Assembly: GCA_020740775.1 (NCBI GenBank)
Contig: JAHEWK010000037.1
Coordinates: 1 to 64,000 of the forward strand
Reading direction: 5' to 3'
Length of the DNA: 64,000 bases
DNA from: Ilyonectria destructans
Lineage: Eukaryota; Ascomycota; Sordariomycetes; Hypocreales; Nectriaceae
Part shown: positions 22,203 through 33,984 of the stretch, in pieces
Layout of the letters: the number at the start of each line of letters is the position of its first letter
Numbering within the stretch: the stretch's first letter is position 1
Notes under the pieces: generated by a model
Told to the model about the DNA's origin: nothing
Seen by the model: the letters and a program-made list of their open reading frames with translations, nothing else
Database searches by the model: none
Made by a program: the position numbers and the translations under genes

Positions 22203-22574
22203 GGCGATGCTACCCTGCACGATTCGAAACAACTCCTAGCTCAGATGTTTTCTTCAAAGCGTCTTGGGGGGACAATCCAGTCTTAGATAGGCTAACACTC
22301 TGAAGCTGGCGGCAGCCTCGGAATCCATAACCCGAGTTTCCACTCATCACGCAGTATCGGACAGATTATCCGACGGAAACCTGCACGCGAAATCTGTCAT
22401 GTTATGATTCAGGGCTTCAGACGGCGGTGATGTCATGTGTCTCAAAGTAGATTCCTTATTAATAATACTAATTTCCTCTACGTCGGATAAAAGCCATTTT
22501 ACGGTTCATCTGCGTCCTCTGAGCTAGTTGCTCATAACGACACTCTCACTTCGCCGTGCCTCGAGACTTTTGAC

Positions 22575-23847
22575 ATGGAATCTCACTCAAAAATGGCGCA
22601 CGCTCTGATATTTGGAGCTTCTGGAATCTCTGGCTGGTCTCTTCTTAACCAGACGAGGGTTTATCCTTCCGCGACCACCTTCACTCGCATTACGGGCACC
22701 ACAAATCGACCCCTCACGCTCGAGCAGGCACAGATTCCTTCAGATGACCGCATTCAGCTCATTCCTGGCATCGACTTGACAAAGACGGTGGAGGAAGTTG
22801 CTCTACAGCTCAAAGAGAAGATTCATGACATTGATACTGTGTCGCACGTCTTCTTTACCGGTAAGCACTGGAGCAAAATGACTTCCTTCGCATATGACTG
22901 ACATGAATCCAGCATACATACAGGAGAGCGATTTTGAAACCTTGAAAACCACCAACATAAAACTATTGGACGCAGCTGTCCGTGCTGTTGAAAAGACTTC
23001 TCCAAAGCTCCAAGTTGTGATTATTCAGACGGGAGGAAAAGGGTACGCCCACCGCGTCACGATGACACAACTTTCAATGCTGACACCTTCTTACCAGATA
23101 CGGACTCGAACTTCCCAAGGAGGTCGGCATTCATCCACCTCTAGCTGAGAATTGCCCTCGTATTCCGGAGCCATGGGCGAGCAAGATCTTCTACTATAAT
23201 CAGTACGACTTGTTGAAAGAGCTGTCCAAGGGAAAGCGATGGACCTTTTCTGAAGTCCGACCTGATGGCATATGGGCTTCGCTCCTGGCTCCAACGCCAT
23301 GAACATGGGACAAGGTATCGCCATCTATCTGAGCATGTACCGAGAAGTAAAGGGAGCCGGGGCAACTGTTCCCTTTCCTGGGTATGAGCATGGATACCAC
23401 TCAACCCATTCAGATACATTCCAGGATATTCTGTCCCAGATGGAAATCTTCGCTGCTCTCCATCCTGACAAATGCGGAGACGGCGGCGTCTTCAACGTCG
23501 CCGACGGCCAGACAGTTACGTGGGCTCAGGTTTGGCCAGAGCTGTGCGAGCATTTTGGCCTGGTAGGAGGAGGGCCAGATGCTACCTCGACTCCCATCCT
23601 GGAGTTCGTGAAGCAGCACAAGGGCGTGTGGCTTGAGCTCGCCAAGAAGCATGGGCTCAATGCTAGACTCATCGATGAGCAAGGTTGGGGGCATGTACAC
23701 TTCATGATGGTGCAGTTTGATTTTGACCGGCAGTATGATCTGTCACGATCTCGGGAGGTGGGCTTTGCTGAGGAAATTGACACGGCTCAAGGCTACATCA
23801 TCGCATGGGAGCGGATGCGAGCGGCAAAGCTATTGCCTCCAGTGTAG
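22575..23847 (+). pseudogene. PRISE-type NAD(P)-dependent reductase (progesterone 5-beta-reductase-like) with a frameshift
   Basis: The family is short-chain enzymes of the PRISE/5-beta-POR type, related to fungal SirQ-like epimerase/reductases. It starts MESHSKMAHALIFGASGISG (Rossmann GxxGxxG-like). Two introns splice cleanly: about 22861-22912 (joining VFFT/AYIQ) and about 23043-23099 (joining GGKG/YGLELPKE). The motifs IFYYNQYD (the catalytic-type Tyr region) and RPDGI are present. After PDGI, near 23268-23272, the frame moves by one. Without a change the protein stops about 10 codons later, while the correct continuation, GFAPGSNAMNMGQG to the stop at 23847, is in another frame. This looks like a one-base loss (or a sequencing error). 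The remainder is well preserved, so the lesion is recent. C-terminal sequence KLLPPV. Confidence 0.82.
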
Positions 23848-24547
23848 ATAGAAGTCTGGTCTACCTCATTAATCGACCACAAGCAATGGACAATGAAATC
23901 TCATTTCAGTCATATGGAAATCTGAGGACAGCATCGTCCTAAAACCGAGCACATTTGCCTATTCAGTAAAAGGTCCCTAATTTGCCACCGTGCCAGTATC
24001 CAAGTTTCGAATGCATGAGTTCCGTTAATTCTTTCCAAGCTCAACGGGAAAACCGTTCTTTCTCTTTACCAACCTTCGATTGTACCTATAAGGTCTGAAG
24101 AAGGAACATCATTTCTGGATCAGAAGGACTATTCAACCATCGGACCGTGCTACCGTAGAGATAAAGCTCGAGTTAAATGAAACGAGACTACGGAATGGCA
24201 CACTCAAACAAACCTACTGGAAGTGCTCTCAAGCAGCCATAAAGTCGATTTGTCATAGCCATCTCACAATCTTGACTGATGATGTATGGTGGCGTTTTAG
24301 AAAGCACCAGGAATAGTTCAGCCGTGGCGTCGGGTTTTGAAACCCGAGACCTCATCGGGACCCCGAAACCCGATATTGCCGTTGGGACCGGAAGTCAGGC
24401 ACTCTCGCCAACGATCATTGCTTCCTGGGTCTTTCGGAACGCGAACTCACGCCAAAGAATTTAGTAGATTATAAAGTAGTCCTTTCCAGTTTGACAGAGT
24501 GAGTATGGACCATTCAAGATCAGGACGACACGTTGAATACTTACAAC

Positions 24548-25891
24548 ATGCCCAGCGTACTCCCTACACAAACACACAGCGAGGCACAAGTCTTGTTTGG
24601 GCCGAAAGACTTGCGATTGGTACGTAGACTACGATTTGGGCGAGTGATTCAAGCAGTACAGACGATAGATGATGCTTACTTGAACGATTGACAGATTTCT
24701 CGCCCCATCGGTCCACCAAACGAAGATGAGGTTCAAGTAGAAATGAGAGCCACTACCCTCTGTGGGTCGGATTTGCACTACTTCACTCACTTCCGCAACG
24801 GAGACATTGAAATCAAGGAACCTCTTTCACAAGGTCACGAAAGCGCCGGCATCATTGTGGCGGTTGGTACCCAAGCCGAGAGCCAGTATGGCCTCAAGAT
24901 TGGAGACAGAGTGGCTCTGGAAGTTGGAGTGCCCTGCGATGAGTGTGAAGAGTGCCAAGATGGAGCCTACAATGTCTGTGAGAAGATGAGATTCCGCAGC
25001 AGCGCGACGGCATTCCCTCATTTCCAGGGCACCCTGCAGGAGCGCGTTAATCACCCGGCCAAATGGATACACAAGTAAGTTACACATTTTCAAACGTCAA
25101 GATCTCTCACTTAATACATCATCCTCAGGCTCCCAGACTCTATAACCTACGCACAAGGGGCTCTTTTGGAACCTCTCGCAGTAGCCGTCCCCTCCGTTCG
25201 CAAAGCTGCCGCAAATGCTGGCTCAAGCTGCTTGATCATCGGAGCCGGTGCAGTCGGCCTGCTCTGCGCTGCTGCTGCCAAGTCAGATGGATACAGATAC
25301 GTCGTCATGGCTGATATCGCCCACAACAGGCTCAACTTTGCAAAGGACAACGGCTTTGCAGACGCGATACTACTACTTGAGCCCAAGAAATCTCAGAATC
25401 TCGAAGAGGCTTTGCTCACTGCCAAAGTAGATGCAGCCAATCTCACAGCTCTGAACCCTGTTGGCAAGTTTCACAGAACTTTCGAGTGCACGGGTGTTGA
25501 GTCGTGCGTCCGAGTCGCTATTCATGTAAGGAATCTCATTATTTCTAATCCAGACAGTACCATATGCTAATGTCATCACCAGGCAACCCGTGGAGGAGGT
25601 AAAGTCTTGCTCGTTGGTATGGGTACTCCTATTCAAACCCTTCCTCTCTCGGCGGCGGCTCTACGAGAGGTCGACTTAGTCGGTGTCTGGCGATATGCCA
25701 ACTGTTATCCTCGCGCGCTCGAAATTGTGAAAATTTGTGCACGAGACAAGAACCTACCAGATGTGCGGAAGCTCATCACCCACACATTCAACAATCTCAC
25801 CTCGGTTCCAGACGCCTTTGCCATGGCTGCAAGAACCAGCGACGACAAAGGAGCACTGGTGGTAAAGGTTGTGGTAGAGATACCTGAGTAA
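24548..25891 (+). CDS. Zinc-dependent medium-chain dehydrogenase, sorbitol/xylitol/L-iditol type
   Basis: Four exons (24548-24619, 24695-25074, 25129-25525, 25583-25891) give 385 aa with every junction in frame. The catalytic zinc site is LCGSDLHY plus GHESAG; the structural zinc site is the four-cysteine lobe CDECEECQDGAYNVC. The NAD-binding fold has IIGAGAVGLLCAAA. LEPLAVAVPSVRKA matches the polyol dehydrogenase branch. Expected reaction: NAD-linked oxidation of a polyol at C2 to a ketose. Its neighbours, a divergent-end Zn2Cys6 regulator 45 bp downstream (tail to tail) and a sugar transporter, fit a polyol or sugar use pathway. No lesion was seen. Confidence 0.92.
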
Positions 25892-25935
25892 TTCTATACT
25901 GAGAATCTTTTTTATCATCATACCTGACTCTCTAT

Positions 25936-28586
25936 TCAAAGTTGAGCTCGCCTTCTCTTTGACCCTGATCCTGTCGTTGCCGACGAGCCACGCCTCTTGG
26001 ACCCTGTCGTAGCAGCCACCAATCTTGCTTGCCATGATCTCTTGACTTTGAGAAGAACATCAAGAGTCCGGTTCGCATTCGGAAAGATATTTCCGAGCTC
26101 TGCCAGCGCGTGACTGCAAGTTCCTAAATGTAAGGGCAAATCGCGATGGCTTTCTTCATTGTTCTCTGCAATAGTGGCATAAACAAGGATCAAAGCGGCA
26201 GTGAAGGCTATGTACACCATTTGGACATTTGACCGGCTCAACGTATACTGGCTCTCAAAGATCCGCAGCAGCTTTGCAATCTCGATGGCGGAGCTGATAC
26301 ACATTTCTCGAGCGTGAAAGTGACCCGGTCCAACAGGTGGCTCAGGCTGGATATAATGTTTTGCGACAAAGGGCCGATGTAAGTTGATGACGAAAAGGGC
26401 GTACTGCATACTGGAACTCGAGTATTAGAGTTGGGATGTCAAGGCTGTGGAATGAACGCTTACTGAAGCATGAGGGCTTGGGGGAGATATAGCCCAGTGG
26501 ACTCGGGTTCGGTGTGAACTTGAAGGTGAGGAGGCAGCTTGGATCTCCAATTCAAAAGACGCAGATTCGTCTGATGAGCCAAGGCCTGTAGGTCCGTGTT
26601 TGAAGCGTCGGCTCGAAAGTATCTTCCCAGTTAGCAAGGTCATGCCAAGGGAAGGTATCAACATACAGGCAATGTCCCAGAACGGCCATGATCTCGTAAA
26701 GACCAATCCATCTCTCGGTGAGTAACTCTTGGTTGTCTGGCAACCTGAAGTCATGGAATCCAGGCTTCACAGGTGCATATGCCAGCCAGAAGTCGTTTGT
26801 TAGACAATCGCCATCCGACAACGGCTTCTCAACGGTGACGGCGTCAAAGCTGTTGTCGAAAGGCCGGCCAAGGTACAGTCCCCACATGCTATCACGACTT
26901 CAGTCTAAACTGCAGAGCAGATGTAAACGGTTGTCTTACCGGTCCGTAATGAAGCATGCCCAAAACGTCACTTTTCTTGCATGAGCCTCGAGCCGGCTCA
27001 TTCTTCCATTGGCAACAAAATTTGCCGTACTCAGGTGGAGACCAAGATCGAACGCAAGTCTGCGTGACATGCCTGCAAGAAAAGATGCAGGTTAGATTCA
27101 TGGTTCCTCGAGTAGAATCCGGACTGTCACTCACCGCTAAACAGCCAGCCACGAGAGTCGCGTGTCTGTGCTGCCTCGTAGCAACTCAGGATAGCCAGAG
27201 CTTGGACTGTGGCGATCTTCGGATGATCCAACTCGAATTCCAGAAGAGCTTTTGACCGGCTTGCGAAGAACTCTCCAAGAGGCGTAGGGTAATCTTGATG
27301 GTTCACTGTTTCGAGCCCAGCGCCCACGGCACACCTGATATAGGGTTAGCTGTATTGAACCAGTAGTAGAAGAGCACGAGATCCGAACATTGCATTAGCC
27401 AAGGCCTCTGAGTATAAACATCTGTCGGAACCGAGTTGCTGGTATTCTGCCCTTGCATGCTCAAACGCTACCCTGTCGACAACATGGAGGCTCGGGTCAT
27501 GCCAGGCGAAGTAGAGATTAATGAGATGCTGAACCAAGTCCTCATCGACAACCTGACCGATTCCAAGAGCATCCAGACGAGCTTGGGCCCGAGCAACCGC
27601 TTTTGCAAGGCTCTTCAGTTCTTTCGGAGTTGTCCCGCTACTCACAAGACTGAGATTTGAGGTTGCACCGTAGAAGCGGATATCTCCAGACTCGGTCGTG
27701 CTGAGGGTACCCAGTCGAGAAGAAAACTGGTTCGTGACCTCGGAGTGTTCTTCATCGTCCGTACTCTCGTCTTCGATAACAGCCATGCCGTCTGTATTTC
27801 GAGGAGGAAGAATCTCGTTCAAACCGAATGGCGGGGGGGAGACTCTGATGGGCGGCTGTCCTTCCATCTGCGCCATCGAGGAGACGTCCCACACCCAGTC
27901 GGCATCGATAGAACCGTAAACGGGAAGAAGGCTTGCCAGACTAGGCTCAAGATTTACATTGGTAATGTCGTTCTCTCGAGTTATTCTATCATGGTCAAAG
28001 CTTGCTCCCTCATGGTGATCAGACCGATGGTCGCCCGGCGTAACGGCATGTAGTTGTGGAGGAGCTTCGCTCGGTGGTGTCGTCTGAGACTGGTTGAGTT
28101 TGGGCGCAAGCTGCGTGACGTTGTCCAAACCGATATCTTGACTGGGCTGCGGAGTTGATTTGTCGAGGGCATACGCGGCGATGAGGCCATCGATGGTTTC
28201 TTTACAATCGTCGGGACATGGAGGGACCTCCAAATCATGGGTGCTTATGAATAACTCGAGTTGCTGAACACGTTTCGCGAAGGCGTCGACAGCTTTTCGA
28301 ACTGAAACTCTAGGAAATATCAGGCTATGCGAAGGAGCAATAGACATCACAGACTGGACACACTTTCTCCTGTCAACTCTGCCGCCATACACGCACTGCC
28401 GGTCCTTGTTGAAGCAGTGACGGCATATCGGCGTCTGGCCGTCACACTAATGCCCAAGTCAGCTTCTCAGCCATCCAGGCAATCGATGGTGTTCAAACAT
28501 GCCTTGATCTTTGCCTCTCTGCAAGCTCGACATGCTGAGGTAACATGACGGCGGTTAGATGACGTCTGCTTCTCGGCGTCTGGCAT
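25936..28586 (-). CDS. Zn2Cys6 transcription factor, likely regulator of the neighbouring cluster
   Basis: I chose the ATG at 28586 (MPDAEKQTSSNRRH). The zinc cluster ACRACREAKIK/CDGQTPICRHCFNKDRQC is split by a 56-nt GC-AG intron (28447-28502). Further introns include 28310-28363 (joining DRRK/VSVRKA), 27335-27388 (joining ANAM/CAVGAGLE) and others near 27073-27134, 26889-26939 and 26410-26460. The middle has the fungal_trans block: SGMSRRLAFDLGLHL, ARKVTFWACFITDR, MWGLYLGRPF, and SKLPPHLQVHTEPE. It ends in a basic tail with SKRRGSSATTGSGSKRRR, probably a nuclear signal. It looks complete. Position beside the polyol dehydrogenase and the sugar transporter suggests it controls them, which is inference. 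Confidence 0.88.
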
Positions 28587-30232
28587 CCTGGCTAAGAGTC
28601 GATGATGCCTGAAGGCGAAGTTCTATTGCGATAAGTACCTTTCCAGGGGAAAATTGAACGGAATCGACCGTTCTCGGAGCAAATCTGGGGAAGGAATCAA
28701 GCGTCATGGTTCGTCAGCAGACAGCCCTAGGAATCGAAGACTCGGAATCCGGGTTCCGAGAGATAAACAACTAAGCCCCTTTAGCCGTAGTCTCCCCATC
28801 CCCACAAACCTGACTCGTGGTAGACTGTGGAGATGTTCCAATAGAAGCTGGATTGGTCAGTGGGGCTCGGAAATGCTATCAGACCGCTGACCTTACTAGA
28901 TCAAGTTAAAACGTCGACCATAACACACGGATCCCCCACATTCCCAGTGGCTGATGTAGACCCAACAACAGTGACAACAGCTGTCTTATACGGATCGGTC
29001 AGGATGGACACGTAACCTCCCAATGGCTCCATAGAGGAATCCTTTTTGGAGACATCCGACCACAAAGCCGGTCTCGTCAAGGTCCCACCAATTCTTGGGC
29101 TTGACACCAGTCTCGTCGGTGAATTTTCCCTATCCTCCGAACCAACCCACAATGCGGCAGCGGTCTTGCATAGCTTCTCCCCATCGAGACGATCTCTTTG
29201 GCTTGCATATATTTTTATGGCGCTTCTAAGCGCTTCGCTCAATTTGAGAATCTGAGCTGCCGCGCTCTGTCGTCTTCAGGATAACGTTTCGTGATGCGGT
29301 GGGACACGAAGTTTTATGTGGTATCATTGTGTCATACGGCGTGTGACCAACACGGGACAGGATTGCGCCCTCCTCTTCTGTCTTTTGTTTTCAGTCTTTT
29401 GTCTTCAGAGTAGCGTGGTTACCGCCATTCACGGTGCGCGGATTTCTTCCTTGAAGACGCCGTCGCAGCCCGTAGTGCCTGATCTCACTCAACTAGCATC
29501 AATTCAATCATCAATGCCCTCATCTTAACAACACAGTACGAGTGGAAGTCGGTGATCTTACTGTCGCCTTCGTTCACGCCGGTTACTCGGCTGCCGAGTC
29601 ATAAGGCAGTACATAAACAGAAGGCAATCACTGCGTCGCCAGTTCATCAGACCCACCGACAGGAGGCTGATTCTCCTCGTTTGCAAGACAAAGCTCTCGG
29701 AGATGCCGATCCAGATGTGTTATCAGTGTTGTTGAATAGGGGGTTGGCTTCGTGCACGAGTTATAATCTTTCGTTGGCTGGGTAGACTCAGGATGCCAAC
29801 CCCCGACGGTTTTCTCTGTCACCTGACACTAGCTAGTATGACCTCACTTTCCATCCAAATCTGCCAAGGGTGTATTTCACTTCATATTTACTTTGTTGCA
29901 AGAAAGTCTGAACCAGCTTCGCCTCTACGTATCCTTGTTCTGCCCCGGATTTCCCCAGGTTAGGGGGCTTGAACCTTGATCTCGGAAACCCCGAATTTTG
30001 TTGGGGGGGGGGGGGGGGGGGCAAAACCCCTGTTAAACCTGGGGAATTTCGGATTGTAGTTTCCGCTGTGAACAGAGAGTCTAGGATAATTGATACCATG
30101 GGACAAGAGAAATCATATTAATATTACATGGACAGAAGCCTTTCTGTTTCAGGGCAACTTCTCATCTTTGCTTTTCCTACCATCTCTCTCAATCTCGTCT
30201 TTCAATAGCTTTACCTCAGAGGGCCATCGGAA
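28587..30232. other. Intergenic region before the sugar transporter
   Basis: This is about 1.6 kb between the divergent regulator (28586, -) and transporter (30233, +). An open frame at 28901-29242 (-) has no family resemblance. It holds the foldback at 29945-30052. The sequence near 28737-28760 contains a CTCGGAAT/GTTCCGAG palindrome-like word. It is a plausible shared control region. Confidence 0.4.
29945..30052. repeat. Small foldback with a run of 19 G
   Basis: Arms CCGGATTTCCCCAGGTTAGG (29945) and, as reverse complement, about 30027-30052 pair with few mismatches. Between them lies an uninterrupted run of G at 30003-30021. Homopolymers of this length are unreliable in assemblies, so the true length is uncertain. 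It may be a small MITE in the transporter promoter. Confidence 0.6.
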
Positions 30233-32156
30233 ATGTTTCTCAACAACCTCGAGGGCACCGCCCTTATGGGCATGATTACCTTTGCCTCAGGAGCCGGGTT
30301 CGCGCTCTTTGGCTACGATCAAGGCGTATTTGGTGCCCTGCTTGGCAACGCCAACTTCATCAAGACATTCAACGATCCCGATCCAACACTGCAGGGCCAG
30401 ATCACGGCCACTTACGACCTCGGCTGCTTCTTTGGAGCTATCTTTGCCATGTGGTGGGGTGACAGAGTTGGCCGCAAGCTGACCATTGCCTGGGGATGTG
30501 CCATTTTGGTTGTGGGCGCCATCATGCAGACTGCCGCCTACCACGTTCCTGTCATGATGATTGGACGATTCGTTGCTGGTCTTGGAAACGGTATGAATAC
30601 TGCTGCGATCCCGGTATGGCAGTCAGAAACCGCCGAAGCCCGACACCGTGGACGCTTCATGGTCCTCCAACTGGGCCTCAATCAAGTCGGCAACGTCATG
30701 GCCCAATGGCTCAACTATGGCATGTCCTTCATCGCAACCAACCCCGTCTCGTGGAGATTTCCACTAGCTTTCCAATGTTCCTTCGCTGCTCTAGCTGTCA
30801 TGTTCTTACCTTGGCTCCCTGACTCACCACGATGGCTCGCCATGAAGGGGCGCAACGAGGAGGCTTACGTTATCTTGAAGAGGCTAGGCGGACCCAACAC
30901 GCCGGAAGAACGCATCAAGGAGAAGTATGACTTAATTTTGGAGAATATTCGACATGAGGCAGAGGCACCGAAGTTTGAGTTCAAGTCCCTTTTCAAGAAT
31001 GACAGCCTCCAGACGACTCGGCGTATACTTCTCGGTGCCGGCACTCAATTCATCAAGCTTCGAAATCGATCGACCAATCGATTTGATCGATTCGATTAAT
31101 CGATTCGATTTCGATTTTGATCGATCGATTTGATCGTCGATCGGGTGGTCCATATATAAATCGGTGAGGTGCAGGGTAGGCTGCCCTGGATTCTGCCTCT
31201 GTGTGGATCGCAACACATCGCATGTCCCACAAAGCACCCCTGGCAGTTGCGATTGGTGGAGAGACGCTGCTGTTGAGTGCTTTCTAAGGAGGAAGGCGCC
31301 CCACCACCTTCCTTTTTAGGATTCTGTAGCTTCGTTGCCTCGTCACGTGAGGCTCTGTCTGATCGATATGATCGATCGATATCGATCGACTGAGAGGGCC
31401 GCTCGATCGATATCGATCGATTGAAGGCGATGATCGATATAAATCGATCGATCAGGGCTCGGAATCGATCTGTACGATCGATTTCCAACTCTGCAATTCA
31501 TGCAACAATTCGGAGGCATCAATATCGTCAACTACTATTTGCCCGTCGTGTTTGCGTCGCTCGGTATTAGTCGAAACCTCTCTCTCATCCTCGGCGCCTG
31601 CAACGCCATGAATCTCATGATTTCGACTTGTGTGGGAGCCCTCTACATCGAGTCCTTTGGAAGAAAGAAGATGATGTTTTGGGGTGCGGCAGCGCAGGCT
31701 CTGTGCTTTGCCTTGGTGTCAGCTGGCCTGGGTATCAACACCAAACAGTGGCAACCTGTCGCTGTTGCATTCATCTTTGGGTACTACACTACCTTTGGCC
31801 TTTCCTGGATTGCCGTGCCCTGGCTGTACCCAGCTGAGGTCAACACCCAGCGGATGCGCATTGCTGGAGCCGGAGTTGCAACGGCCATGAATTGGATTTG
31901 CAACTATATCGTAGTATTGGTTACTCCGGTTGGCATTAGCAACATTGGATGGAAGTACTATCTGATCTACGCAGTGTTTAACGCGGTCTTCGTCGTTGTC
32001 GTTAAGGTCTTTTATGTGGAAACGGCCAAGTTGACCTTGGAAGAGATTGACGAACTGTTTGAGAAGAATGTCACTTTGCATGGGGTTGCGGCTCGAGAGG
32101 AGGCAAACGAAAAGGACTTCCGGGTCATGCATGTCGATAACAGCGGGGGGGCTTAG
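30233..32156 (+). pseudogene. MFS sugar transporter split by a MITE
   Basis: The original protein is a 12-helix sugar porter of 491 aa, encoded by 30233-31053 plus 31502-32156 without introns. Motifs: FGYDQGVFGALLG in helix 1, the loop 2-3 signature GDRVGRKLTIAWG, the central loop PDSPRWLAMKGR, and QQFGGINIVNYY opening the second half, with VPWLYPAEVNTQRMR in the second-half loop. The insertion sits between GAGTQF and MQQFGG. With it in place the frame reaches a stop at 31099, giving a half-transporter. Removal of the insert plus one target copy restores the frame exactly. A downstream ATG (31500) leaves only six helices, so function is probably lost. It is the likely importer for the cluster's substrate. 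Confidence 0.9.
31054..31493. mobile_element. hAT-type MITE (440 bp) inside transporter
   Basis: It is bounded by an 8-bp target duplication CAATTCAT (31046-31053 and 31494-31501). The terminal repeats are imperfect: CAAGCTTCGAAATCGATCG at the left and CAGAGTTGGAAATCGATCG as the reverse complement of the right end. The 8-bp duplication and CA(A/G)-type ends fit hAT. Both subterminal zones are packed with ATCGAT/GATCGATC palindromes. There is no open frame, so it needs a transposase from elsewhere. Nothing shows that either hAT in this window could act on it, as their termini differ. Confidence 0.88.
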
Positions 32157-33590
32157 AGGGTTAGAGAACCAGGGCTGACTTCGCGTCAGCGCTGGAACAG
32201 TCGTCTAGTAAAGCACTGTTGATCCTACTCGAATTTGCCTTACACACGTTTGTTTGTATCTATCACCCCTGAAATGTGGTTGAATGATGGAATTCCGCGT
32301 GCGGTTCACAGGGTGTTGGCAATCTGCACTTACTTAAGCTTGTTCTTCCAATGTCGCCACGCACTTGAGCTAACACCGACAAGGGATGATCATCGTTCTT
32401 ATAGACCACAAGGATTCTCACCTCATATTATAACACAGCTGTCACTTGCGTTGCAATGTGGGCGAAACATGTCTCAAGACAGCCCACACTCTCCCCAAAT
32501 CTCGTCAAAGAGCCTGGAAATGAGGTCCGTCATGTACTGGGTATCAGGTGCTTCAACAATCCACCTGCGCAAGAACTTCATCCTCGGGTCAAACTGCGAG
32601 AGTTAATTCCGCGGACGGTAGCACAATGACATCCCTTATACTGACAACCACAAGCAGCGACACTGACCCTGCCTCCGCCTATTGACATACAAACCAGCTT
32701 GCTCTCTCCTCGTCATACCGGATGTTATGCTCCACCTTCTATTCACATATCTGTCTTTTGTGTAAGAAGAATGATCGGCGGAACTTGGCTAGACTTTCGG
32801 ATTAATGCAGGGCATGGTGGACAAAGGTTTCAGAACATAGCAACTCGTTCAAGGAACCGCTTTCGAAGATAGAAGAACAATCCGTGGCCTGCGAGTTGGC
32901 CGTCTTCGAACTAGACTGCAGGTGGCAAATATGAACGCCCGTCGCCTATGTGAACTAATACGAGCAAGGGAACGACCCATACAATAGAGTGGCCTGCTTC
33001 TCCAGCTTACTATGCTGGGCAAGTAGTAATCGAATCTTCTTAACCTACTGCGTTTCTCCATTCTCGTAGTATGCTCGCTTGAAGACTGAGCTCATGTGCT
33101 AATTCACCGGAGTTGAGAGCGGTGGGCAACCAGAGCTGACGTTGTGTCGCAACTGCTTACTATTCTGGCTTAATTAAAGACCTAAAGAATCACTGTTCTA
33201 GGTCGTAATCAGAGTTCTCCGTCGACTTCTCCGTGCTCTGAAGACACCGTTCATTGCCCAGTATATGGGCTTGGAGCCTAGCGGATGGTTGCTAGATATG
33301 AAACCAGGCTCGGAGCGGTCGCAAGGTTAAGGTATCTGTCGTAGAATGAAGCAAAGAACAAATGTTCGGCGTTTGAGATAGAAGTTCCAACCAGGCCCAT
33401 CCGTTTCTAGGCGATGGTGTCGTATGACGCTGTCATCTCTTTTTCTGCCTGGGAGGCGTCGGTTTGGGCAACTTCTGGCACTGGCAATTGATTGGCGTGT
33501 CCTATAGTATCGTGCAAGATGCCAATATGCAGGCTAGGAGCTGTCTCTGCCAGTTGAAGCGCGTTCTATGCCGGGTGGAAGCAGACATGG
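32157..33590. other. Intergenic stretch, no supported gene
   Basis: Short open frames (32235-32606 +, 32849-33061 -) lack domains. No repeat structure is obvious. Its base use is unremarkable. Confidence 0.4.
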
Positions 33591-33595
33591 GCAAC

Positions 33596-33720
33596 TTGTT
33601 CTGTTATTCTGTTGCTTGTTCTGTATAACATGTTAATATTTTTTTATTCTGTTATTCTGTTATCATGTTATGGCTCTCACACTAATCTGTTATAACGGAA
33701 TAACAGAATAAACAGGATAA
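33596..33720. repeat. AT-rich repeat of TGTTATTCTGTTAT words with inverted copy
   Basis: Several copies of TTCTGTTATTCTGTTA occur at 33598-33665 and an inverted copy at about 33690-33715 (TAACGGAATAACAGAATAAAC). They could form a hairpin. No element could be assigned. Confidence 0.55.
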
Positions 33721-33930
33721 GTGAAACAAGCTTTTTTCATTGCTTTTGTCACATCAAACGGACCAAAAGGTCATACATTTGATCAAACCGGAAGGAAGGT
33801 CTCTCAGCTGTTCAGAAAGGCTGCTGACTGGCAGGTCGGAAGTCCGAACTTCCGGTCAGCAGTTGGTGTCACAGGTCTTCGCGCCCGACGACGGGTCGTC
33901 CGGTCGCCGAATGACCGCACGGCCCCCATA

Positions 33931-33984
33931 CGAATCCCTGTTCAAATCTGAAGGCCCGGTCCTTCAGAATTCAATAGGGATTCG
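33931..33984. repeat. Hairpin upstream of the Crypton gene
   Basis: A 24-bp stem with few mismatches (CGAATCCCTGTTCAAATC... pairing with ...TTCAATAGGGATTCG), with a loop of about 5 nt. A second small palindrome (CGGAAGTCCGAACTTCCG) lies at about 33842-33859. Both lie 150-290 bp before the recombinase start and may belong to the 5' part of the Crypton. Confidence 0.65.

Noticed and set aside
28901..29242. 113-aa minus-strand open frame between regulator and transporter
   Set aside because: No domain and no conserved-looking block; likely chance in a control region.
19308..32156. Secondary-metabolite gene cluster
   Set aside because: No polyketide synthase, NRPS, terpene cyclase or prenyltransferase is present. 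The sugar porter and polyol dehydrogenase favour catabolism.
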